Below, piece by piece: positions 13,935-20,330 of a stretch of DNA of 48,117 nucleotides; within the stretch, counting starts at the first letter, position 1; the number at the start of each line of letters is the position of its first letter. The stretch lies in IMG/VR virus record IMGVR_UViG_3300020202_000019, positions 1 through 48,117 of that record; one strand, given 5' to 3'. The position numbers and the translations under genes were made by a program. This DNA is from a virus. The notes beneath the pieces were generated by a model. That model was not told the DNA's origin, did not search any database, and saw only the letters and a list, made by a program, of their open reading frames with translations.

Positions 13935-14296
13935 CAAAGAAATCTCTTCTTCCATACAAAAAACTTGTTGAACTTATCAATGATGAACGAGATTGCATGA
14001 AGAACATATATTATACAATATGGAGTAATTCTGAAAAAGGAAAAACAATTGTAGAAATCTATTTTTCTGCACGTAGTCATTTAAAAGAAGAAAGAATTGC
14101 AGAAGCTACTTGGACAGATCATATTCGAGCATGGTTAAATGGAAATTTATATTGGGCTTGTAGTCATGTTAATTTTATAGATTTACGTCATGGTTTTTGG
14201 ATAGCTTGTAATGAAGCAAAAGTAGCAAATTTCTGCTCTTCTGAAATAGAAAAATATTACATTCAAGAGCAAGAAGAAAATGTATTAAGGGGATAA
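13931..14296 (+). CDS. Hypothetical protein (121 aa)
   Basis: Its start overlaps the previous stop (ATGA), so translation is probably coupled. The product is mixed, with several Trp and Cys residues (YWACSH, GFWIACN). No recognised motif or membrane helix. Confidence 0.6.
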   Translation: MTKKSLLPYKKLVELINDERDCMKNIYYTIWSNSEKGKTIVEIYFSARSHLKEERIAEATWTDHIRAWLNGNLYWACSHVNFIDLRHGFWIACNEAKVANFCSSEIEKYYIQEQEENVLRG

Positions 14297-14301
14297 ATAT
14301 A

Positions 14302-14502
14302 ATGACAATTCTATCTGATATGGAACTTATTCAAGCAGAAGAAATTCCACCTAAAACATATCTTGATGGATTGTATTATCTTGATATGGCTTTTATGTAT
14401 GAACATGATTTAGCTAAATCATCAGATGCTCTTGATATTTATGCTTGTTGGAAACGTATTAATAAATTAATAGAACGCGAAGAAAAAAATTGTAAAGTAT
14501 GA
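14302..14502 (+). CDS. Hypothetical protein (66 aa)
   Basis: A small acidic protein rich in Tyr, Leu and Asp. AAGGGG lies at a suitable distance before the ATG at 14302. Last gene of the block before the promoter candidate at 14515. Confidence 0.6.
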   Translation: MTILSDMELIQAEEIPPKTYLDGLYYLDMAFMYEHDLAKSSDALDIYACWKRINKLIEREEKNCKV

Positions 14503-14514
14503 TAAATTTTATGC

Positions 14515-14543
14515 TTGACTTCTGCCTTGCAATCGCTTAGGGT
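14515..14543 (+). promoter_or_regulatory. Candidate promoter before the 120-aa gene
   Basis: TTGACT (14515-14520), a 17-base spacer and TAGGGT (14538-14543), 7 bases before the ATG at 14551. The -10 is weak (3/6), and AGGG inside it could instead be the ribosome binding site. The resemblance to the layout at 10727-10761 makes it worth recording. Confidence 0.35.
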
Positions 14544-14550
14544 CGGTGAT

Positions 14551-14913
14551 ATGAAAGTGAAAATCCTCAAAGATAACAGAGCACGCAAAGCTCTGATTGA
14601 TTTTGGAAATCTTGAACTTGGAAAGACTATGGAGATATTCGTTGATAAAGGAGATGGTGAGAATTTTGTTCAGCGTATGCGTGTGAGAATGAGTCGTGTG
14701 AGAGATAAAATTAAACAAGCAAAGAAAGTTCCTGCGCAATTCACCATGAAACTTGAGAAGATTGAAGCTGTGATGCATAATGGAGTTGAAATGGATAAAG
14801 TTATTTTGAAGAAAACAAAAAATGGTTTGACAGATTTTGAAGATTTGCTTGCTGATATTGAACCATTTGAAGGGCTTATCAGCAATCCTCCAAAGAAAGC
14901 AAAGGTAATTTAA
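14551..14913 (+). CDS. Hypothetical basic protein (120 aa)
   Basis: A strongly basic, soluble protein (many Lys and Arg) that may bind nucleic acid. The ATG at 14551 has AGGG 8 bases upstream; a longer TTG-initiated form would start within the -35 candidate and is less likely. It opens a run of genes that includes a nuclease, a Sak4-like ATPase and the DNA polymerase. Confidence 0.65.
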   Translation: MKVKILKDNRARKALIDFGNLELGKTMEIFVDKGDGENFVQRMRVRMSRVRDKIKQAKKVPAQFTMKLEKIEAVMHNGVEMDKVILKKTKNGLTDFEDLLADIEPFEGLISNPPKKAKVI

Positions 14914-14914
14914 C

Positions 14915-15553
14915 ATGCCAACACTTTCTGAATTGATTGCTCAGCATAAAGCAAAACAAGCATTGCAAGAACAACAAGTTTCAGTGACACAAAAAGAGGA
15001 GAAGAAAGATGAAGTAATCAAAAATCCAACTAGCAGTCCTCCGGTAAAGTTAAATTTGTCGTTTGTTCTTGAGAAAAAATCTGAACAGACTAAGGAAAAC
15101 CTTCCTGGGCCTGAACAGTCTGTTACAGGTTCTGCGGTTTCTTCCCCACCTACCCCCGAGGGAACCGCAGTTTATCCATCTGATCTAAAAGAAGATGTAA
15201 CAAGTATTTTAATGACGGGAAAAGAAGTTATTGATAAAGGAGATTTAGAAGGATTTAAACAAACACTTGATATGATCAAAGAAGCATATACAAATCCAAA
15301 TATCGGCAAATTGTCAGATCCAAATCTTATCATCAATGCAATGAAAAGTCTATTACTTGAACTTAAAGCTCATCCTGAATTTGTTAAACTTCTTCTTCCT
15401 GAGCATGTTGGAATGCTTGTGAGGACACTTAGAGAAAGTTATGGAATTGCAATTAATATGAAAACAGAGAGAAGTAAGAAAAGAAAAGAAAATAAAAAAG
15501 ATCTTGATGATTTCAAAGCTCTTATTGGTGACATTGGACCGCTTTCTGTCTGA
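14915..15553 (+). CDS. Hypothetical protein with disordered N-terminal half (212 aa)
   Basis: Residues 1-90 are Gln/Lys/Pro/Ser-rich and probably disordered, beginning with a short helix (TLSELIAQHKAK) that resembles two segments of the helicase extension, followed by SFVLEKK. Residues 90-200 look helical and end in a Lys-rich stretch and an acidic patch. The stop overlaps the start of the nuclease gene (TGATG). It is probably a partner protein of the replication machinery; no family is recognised. Confidence 0.7.
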   Translation: MPTLSELIAQHKAKQALQEQQVSVTQKEEKKDEVIKNPTSSPPVKLNLSFVLEKKSEQTKENLPGPEQSVTGSAVSSPPTPEGTAVYPSDLKEDVTSILMTGKEVIDKGDLEGFKQTLDMIKEAYTNPNIGKLSDPNLIINAMKSLLLELKAHPEFVKLLLPEHVGMLVRTLRESYGIAINMKTERSKKRKENKKDLDDFKALIGDIGPLSV

Positions 15554-16584
15554 TGTCTGCGCCTTTCACTAACTTTAATCTTCCTGGAAATCATCTTCGT
15601 ATTTCCCATTCATCTCGTTCTGTACTTAATAATTGTAAACGTAAATTCTATTTTCGTAAATTCTTTCCAGAACCAATTCAAGATATAGAAGGTTCTCTGA
15701 AAGCAGAACTTGGCAAAGCATTGCATACAGGTTATCAACATTTTCTTTCTACATCTTCTGATCTTCCTATGGATGAAAGAATTGAAGCATCCGTATGGGA
15801 GTATATGAAGAAATATCCTATTCATATGTGTCAATCTCCTAATGATGCAGCAAGTCTTGAAACAGGATATGCTGTATTAATGGAAATGATTTCAAGCAAC
15901 AGCATGATCGGATATGAACTTGCAAAGATCAAATGCCTTGATGGGGAAGAAAGATATGCGATTGAAGTTCCATTTGAGATTATACTCGAAGGATATCAAC
16001 TTCCCGGAGGCATTACTGTTTCGATCACTGGTTTCATTGATGCAATATTTTATAACGCAAAAGAAGATCTCTATCATGTTCTTGACATTAAAACGTCTGG
16101 GCGTAACGCAAGAGATGGAGATTTCAGCCCCCTTTATCAATTTAACGAGCAATGTGTCTCATACGGATTTGTGCTTGAATATCTACGTGGAAGAGCGATC
16201 GAAAACTTCAAAGTGATGTATTTGCATTGCAAGGTTGATATGAAAGAACCAAAAGCACTTCTGTATGAATTTGATAAAGGTCCACAAGATGTGCAGAATT
16301 GGTATAATTCACTTCTTGTAGATTTGATGAATATTAGAACATTCCTTGAAATGAATTGGTTCCCAAGAGATGCAACAGGAAACACTTGTTTTGCATATGG
16401 AAGCAGATGTCCATATTATGAAGTTTGTGAATATGATGATCTTGATGTGATTGCGAAAATATTTGAAGCTGATACTGGAGTAAATCTTTTGAAAGATGAA
16501 GCAACTGAAAGCAAAACAGAAGGACTGATTAAAGAATTCAAACCGTGGATTAAATTTGCAATCGAAATGCCTGGAGTGAAGTGA
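15553..16584 (+). CDS. PD-(D/E)XK nuclease, Cas4/AddB-like with Fe-S Cys set
   Basis: A 343-residue RecB/Cas4-type exonuclease-like protein. His58 lies in GKALHTGYQH, Asp163 in GFIDA, and Asp178/Lys180 in LDIKTSG form the catalytic D...DXK. The QxxxY motif is at 200-204 (QCVSY). Cys28 plus Cys279, Cys286 and Cys292 have the spacing expected of a 4Fe-4S cluster linking the N- and C-termini, as in Cas4 and AddB. It would trim DNA ends, in recombination or in degradation of host DNA. It lies just before genes leading to a Sak4-like ATPase, a common recombination pairing in phages. Confidence 0.86.
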   Translation: MSAPFTNFNLPGNHLRISHSSRSVLNNCKRKFYFRKFFPEPIQDIEGSLKAELGKALHTGYQHFLSTSSDLPMDERIEASVWEYMKKYPIHMCQSPNDAASLETGYAVLMEMISSNSMIGYELAKIKCLDGEERYAIEVPFEIILEGYQLPGGITVSITGFIDAIFYNAKEDLYHVLDIKTSGRNARDGDFSPLYQFNEQCVSYGFVLEYLRGRAIENFKVMYLHCKVDMKEPKALLYEFDKGPQDVQNWYNSLLVDLMNIRTFLEMNWFPRDATGNTCFAYGSRCPYYEVCEYDDLDVIAKIFEADTGVNLLKDEATESKTEGLIKEFKPWIKFAIEMPGVK

Positions 16585-16739
16585 TGAGTAAAAAATGTGA
16601 AATTATAGTTAGACTTATCAGAGCATTTGCTGATGGATACAGTAGAGTTGAAGGAGATTTAAAATTACCAAATGCTTTACATGCATTAGCTGATGAATTC
16701 GAGAAAATAGATAATGAAGGAAAATTTAAAGATGCCTAA
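16584..16739 (+). CDS. Hypothetical protein (51 aa)
   Basis: A short helical protein (MSKKCEIIV...) whose ATG at 16584 overlaps the nuclease stop. It ends overlapping the next gene by 8 bases. Charged, soluble, no motif. Confidence 0.55.
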   Translation: MSKKCEIIVRLIRAFADGYSRVEGDLKLPNALHALADEFEKIDNEGKFKDA

Positions 16740-17010
16740 AAACACTGATCCTCTTGCTGACACTTCTCCTCGTTGCTTCAAATGCAAATTCTTTGAACGA
16801 GATAAAACAAATTTCCAAGGTCCAGGATATTGCAAAGAAAATAGTCCTCAATGGGGGATGAATATTGCAACTGTAAAGAAAATTGATGGAACTCAAGAAA
16901 TTCAAAATTTCCCTTATTTCGGTTGGCCTATGGTACCACCATCTGAATGGTGTGGAAGATTTCAACATAAATTCAATGTAGTTGAAGAACAGAACGATGC
17001 CAATACCTGA
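16732..17010 (+). CDS. Small four-Cys metal-binding protein (92 aa)
   Basis: The pattern CFKCKFF, GYC and EWCGRF gives four cysteines spaced as in a widespread family of small phage and alphaproteobacterial proteins that probably bind zinc or an iron-sulphur cluster. The Pro/Trp-rich middle (FPYFGWPMVPPSEW) also fits. The ATG at 16732 is preceded by GAAGGA. Its biochemical role is unknown. It overlaps both neighbours. Confidence 0.7.
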   Translation: MPKNTDPLADTSPRCFKCKFFERDKTNFQGPGYCKENSPQWGMNIATVKKIDGTQEIQNFPYFGWPMVPPSEWCGRFQHKFNVVEEQNDANT

Positions 17011-17374
17011 TCAAAAAACTCTTCGTACGATGAAAGTGGTTTTCGAGCCACAACTTTTTCCTGATTTCACAATGCCAAATGGATATCTTAACAAACATCA
17101 TGCTTGTCAAGCACTCTGGAAATATGCGACACTTGTTATTTATATTGAATATCAACAATCTGATGCAGTTTTGAAATATGAAGGTGATTGGCCTATGGAT
17201 ATTAAGGATTATAAACAATTATTTACAAGCATCGCTACTATGTATGGCGTGCAGCCAGAAGAAATGATAAAATTCTGGGTAAACGTTGATATGCAATTGA
17301 AGATTATGGGAAGTAAATTAAGAGTGCCGGAAGAGCATAGATATAATAAAGCTGTGGAAATTAAATCACAATGA
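16997..17374 (+). CDS. Hypothetical protein (125 aa)
   Basis: A soluble protein starting MPIPDQKT that overlaps the previous gene end by 14 bases and the next ATG by 4. It has aromatic helical segments and no recognised motif. The start is uncertain because no strong ribosome binding site is present. Confidence 0.6.
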   Translation: MPIPDQKTLRTMKVVFEPQLFPDFTMPNGYLNKHHACQALWKYATLVIYIEYQQSDAVLKYEGDWPMDIKDYKQLFTSIATMYGVQPEEMIKFWVNVDMQLKIMGSKLRVPEEHRYNKAVEIKSQ

Positions 17375-17544
17375 TTAGTAAATTTACTGATATAGAAAAA
17401 ATGAATATGCGTTCTTTATTAAAGATTTTATCACAAACAGAAGAAGATAAAAATAAAATTATTAAAATATTAACAAATTCATCGGGGGATGAAAATGCCA
17501 GTGGATCAAAGTTACAGTCTACAAAGCGCCCTTACTCCAAATGA
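17371..17544 (+). CDS. Hypothetical protein (57 aa)
   Basis: The ATG at 17371 overlaps the preceding TGA (ATGA). The product is a helical, Lys-rich small protein. Its last 50 bases overlap the start of the next gene in another frame. Confidence 0.5.
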   Translation: MISKFTDIEKMNMRSLLKILSQTEEDKNKIIKILTNSSGDENASGSKLQSTKRPYSK

Positions 17545-17749
17545 CACAAAGAAACCAATTATTATTAATATCGCTATTATGGATAGTTGGAAATATACTA
17601 TTCAATTTGACTCAACTGCCGAACTCAGTGAATTTGTTAAATGGCTAAATGAAAGACCTATTACACAACAATTTAGAAGCTGGAAACAACCAGATGGAAA
17701 GAAAGTTATCTTCAACAAGATGGCAATCGGAGCAATAGAGAGAATTTAA
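17495..17749 (+). CDS. Hypothetical protein (84 aa)
   Basis: The ATG at 17495 has GGGGGA 5 bases upstream, a strong ribosome binding site, in spite of its position within the end of the 57-residue gene. The product ends two bases before the ATPase start. No family recognised; a single compact domain is likely. Confidence 0.65.
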   Translation: MPVDQSYSLQSALTPNDTKKPIIINIAIMDSWKYTIQFDSTAELSEFVKWLNERPITQQFRSWKQPDGKKVIFNKMAIGAIERI

Positions 17750-17750
17750 A

Positions 17751-18782
17751 ATGCCAATTCTATCTGAAGTTCCTGAAATTCGTAAAGATCCTGCAAAAGT
17801 CCTTATCTATGGGCCTTCAGGAACAAAGAAAACTCTTTGGGCACATAGACCATCTGAGCATGGATACGATGTAATTTCAATCAATGGAGAACGAAATTAT
17901 GGTATCTTACGTATTCTCTCTCCTGAAGCGCAGAAGCGTGTTTTTCTTCTCAATGCTTTTGACGAGCCTGATACTTCTATCTTTGCACCTGTTGTGGGAG
18001 AACTTGTTAAAAGTTCTCATATAGTTTGGGATGATACAGCAGGAAAGAAAGCAGGAATTCCTCCAAGTCCTAAACATGATCATCTTGTTTTGAGATTGAA
18101 TGAATTAACAACAAACACTGTTCTTGTTTTTGAAACAATAACCGCACTTGTTGCATCTGTAACACTCAATCTTCAAAAAAAGCTTGGTATTGATCCAACT
18201 GAAGGTGAGAAAGCATCAGATACAAGAGGTTATTACGGTGGGCAAAACATCATACTTGATAGGGTATTACAGTTTCTTACTAATCTTCCTTGTCATGTTA
18301 TTGTGGTTGCTCATTCAGTTCTAGTTGAACAGAAAAGAAAAGATCTTTCTGATCCAAAAAAGGACATTATCACAGGATACAGAACTCAACCCATTTCTTC
18401 AAGTGTGCCACATGCTCAGAAGATTGCAAAATTATTTCAGGAAGTTTATTATTTCAACATGCTTGGAACTGCTTATAATATTGATACCACTACAACATCA
18501 GAAAGAGATGGTTGTAGTAGAATTTTTCCACCAAATAATTATCCCTTTGAAAAACTCCAATTTATTGATCTTATCAAAACAAGTAAGAATCTTGCTCTTC
18601 CTAATCCTAGTATTGTAGACCGTGGAATTCAATTTATCAAAGCAGGAGAAGATATGACAGGAGCATTTAGAGCAAATTCAACTCCTGCTCCTGTGCTTGA
18701 TGCAACAAAGAATGATGCTCCGAAACCTGCTGTGCAAGCAAGTGGAGGAGCAATGGCAATGTTGATGGGAGGAAAGAAATGA
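17751..18782 (+). CDS. Sak4-like RecA-fold ATPase (putative recombinase)
   Basis: 343 residues with a P-loop at 21-28, GPSGTKKT, a strand ending in Glu128 (VLVFETIT), and a RecA-type switch region VVAHS with His188. These features and the size fit phage single-strand annealing/recombination ATPases (Sak4, AAA_24). The usual Gly before the catalytic Lys is replaced by Lys; the protein at 24026 has the same KK feature. The C-terminal 60 residues are Ala/Pro-rich and end MLMGGKK. Position between a Cas4-like nuclease and the DNA polymerase supports a recombination-dependent replication role. Confidence 0.75.
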   Translation: MPILSEVPEIRKDPAKVLIYGPSGTKKTLWAHRPSEHGYDVISINGERNYGILRILSPEAQKRVFLLNAFDEPDTSIFAPVVGELVKSSHIVWDDTAGKKAGIPPSPKHDHLVLRLNELTTNTVLVFETITALVASVTLNLQKKLGIDPTEGEKASDTRGYYGGQNIILDRVLQFLTNLPCHVIVVAHSVLVEQKRKDLSDPKKDIITGYRTQPISSSVPHAQKIAKLFQEVYYFNMLGTAYNIDTTTTSERDGCSRIFPPNNYPFEKLQFIDLIKTSKNLALPNPSIVDRGIQFIKAGEDMTGAFRANSTPAPVLDATKNDAPKPAVQASGGAMAMLMGGKK

Positions 18783-19006
18783 AAATTATTTACGCGAACA
18801 GTTATTGTGGACAGAAAACATTTTATGACAAAGATTATAAAAACCGATATGGAAGAAAAATTTCACCAGGTTTTGATAGAATTGAAACATTAACTATAGA
18901 AGATGCAATTAAATATATTAATACAGAAATTGAATATAGAGAAAAGAAAATACAAGAACTTAAAGAAGATTTATATTGGATAAAAATTAATTGTTTTGCC
19001 AGTTGA
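18779..19006 (+). CDS. Hypothetical protein (75 aa)
   Basis: ATGA overlap with the ATPase stop. Basic N-terminal half and a helical, Glu/Lys-rich second half that could form a coiled coil (YREKKIQELKEDLY). No family recognised. Confidence 0.6.
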   Translation: MKIIYANSYCGQKTFYDKDYKNRYGRKISPGFDRIETLTIEDAIKYINTEIEYREKKIQELKEDLYWIKINCFAS

Positions 19007-19064
19007 AAGTAAGGCTGGCTTCCCGGACACAGCAAAACAAGTAATGGAGGTAAAACGAAACCAA

Positions 19065-19232
19065 ATGACAGTTAAGGAACTTAAGGAACTTCTTGATGCT
19101 TTCGGCGATAGCTGCGAGATCAAGATCGGAACTAATCTTGATGATGTCCTTGATGACGACATCACAATTGATGATGTGGTAGCCTCAGAAGATGGCTGCC
19201 GCATCAATCTCACCGTTCCAACTGTTGGCTAA
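19065..19232 (+). CDS. Small acidic protein (55 aa)
   Basis: Starts MTVKELKELLDAFGD, a pattern common in small phage proteins where a helix is followed by an acidic beta region (here DDVLDDDITIDD). The ATG at 19065 is preceded by GGAGG at a rather long distance; an in-frame ATG at 19044 is the alternative. Composition is more GC-rich than its neighbours. Function unknown. Confidence 0.6.
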   Translation: MTVKELKELLDAFGDSCEIKIGTNLDDVLDDDITIDDVVASEDGCRINLTVPTVG

Positions 19233-19250
19233 AAAAGTCAACAATCGAAA

Positions 19251-19273
19251 GCTATTCCTTCCACAAGAATAGC
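19251..19273. repeat. Inverted repeat between two GC-richer genes
   Basis: GCTATTC (19251-19257) and GAATAGC (19267-19273) pair perfectly with a 9-base loop. No T-run follows on the rightward strand, so it is more likely a regulatory or mRNA-stabilising hairpin than a terminator. Confidence 0.5.
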
Positions 19274-19338
19274 AAGATAAAAAGTCTAAAAGCAAATCAA
19301 ATGACCACAACCTCACATCACACAGAAAGGTAACAGAA

Positions 19339-19839
19339 ATGTCAGACGACGACAAGTTCAAACCAGGTGAAGTCGATCTCGTCACTCTGATGGGAGTTGA
19401 TCTCTCTCAGATTGAAGAGATGCGCTTTGGCGAAGTGATGCCGCGAATCTTCGCTGATTTTGAATGCGGCGAACCGACTATGGAAGAACTCAAGAACGAT
19501 CAGGGCCAGGTTATTGGTGCTCTTGTCAAGTTTCCATGGAAGGTTATTGGAATTCACGACGCCAGTAAGGCAAAAGCTGATGGTGTCGAAGATCCAGCTA
19601 CACTTCTCGGCAAAATCCACAATGATGTTGCCGTGGTCAAAGGCGCTACGAATGTGAAGTATCTGAAAGGATACATCGCAGACGTTGGCGGAAATAAGAA
19701 TCAAGCGTTGGGCGAAGCAATCAAGTCTGTTGGCGGAAAGCGTGTTCGCGCTATCATTGCTCACAGGCGCGATAAGAATGATCCTGATAGGATCTATGCT
19801 GGCCTAACACGCTACAAGCCGATCCAGGCTACTGCGTAA
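19339..19839 (+). CDS. Hypothetical protein (166 aa), probably highly expressed
   Basis: A soluble, mixed alpha/beta protein with an acidic N-terminus (MSDDDKFKPGEVD). AGAAAGG lies at a good distance from the ATG at 19339. Codons are more GC-rich than those around it, as in the genes at 3960 and 23151, which may reflect high expression. It sits between recombination genes and the DNA polymerase; an abundant DNA-binding protein is possible, and I see no separate single-strand-binding protein in this genome. No family motif is recognised. Confidence 0.7.
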   Translation: MSDDDKFKPGEVDLVTLMGVDLSQIEEMRFGEVMPRIFADFECGEPTMEELKNDQGQVIGALVKFPWKVIGIHDASKAKADGVEDPATLLGKIHNDVAVVKGATNVKYLKGYIADVGGNKNQALGEAIKSVGGKRVRAIIAHRRDKNDPDRIYAGLTRYKPIQATA

Positions 19840-19842
19840 ATT

Positions 19843-20082
19843 GTGAGTATTAGGAAGGCAAGGTATCCGATTGCAGATGTTGAGGCTAGAAAACATCTTG
19901 CTCGGGCACCTTGCCTTTCTGATGAAGAAATTAAAAAAAGAAAATTGCCAGAAAAACGTGGATTTTGTAAAGCACAATATAAATATTATAGAGGAAAGAT
20001 TTATCTTGTCACACCAATGTTTCATAAACATAAGAAATCTATGCAAAATATTATAAGATATGGAGAAGTAGCAACACTATGA
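19843..20082 (+). CDS. Hypothetical basic protein (79 aa)
   Basis: A GTG at 19843 opens a frame encoding a very basic protein (SIRKAR, EEIKKRKLPEKR). Two Cys residues are present. There is no good ribosome binding site, so the start is uncertain; coupling to the preceding gene 3 bases away is likely. Confidence 0.5.
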   Translation: MSIRKARYPIADVEARKHLARAPCLSDEEIKKRKLPEKRGFCKAQYKYYRGKIYLVTPMFHKHKKSMQNIIRYGEVATL

Positions 20083-20330
20083 AAAATGATTTCTGGAAAA
20101 TTTTCAAAGAACAACTTGAGCAGCGTAGCATTAAACAAAAAGCTGATGCACAAAATGTTACTATTAAACTTTATCGAGTTGAAGCTCCTCATTTCACGGC
20201 AGGATTTCTTGTCAGTTATGGCAAAGTGATAACTGCTGCACCTATTATTGCTTATCTTATCAATAAACCATTTTCCAATGCTGAGAAAATTGCATTACAA
20301 AAGAATTGGAAGCTTGAAGTAATTTCATGA
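20079..20330 (+). CDS. Hypothetical phage protein (83 aa)
   Basis: ATGA overlaps on both sides, with the previous gene and with the DNA polymerase. The core (YRVEAPHFTAGFLV followed by APIIAYLI) matches a pattern I have seen in small uncharacterised phage proteins next to replication genes. Function unknown. Confidence 0.65.
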   Translation: MKNDFWKIFKEQLEQRSIKQKADAQNVTIKLYRVEAPHFTAGFLVSYGKVITAAPIIAYLINKPFSNAEKIALQKNWKLEVIS

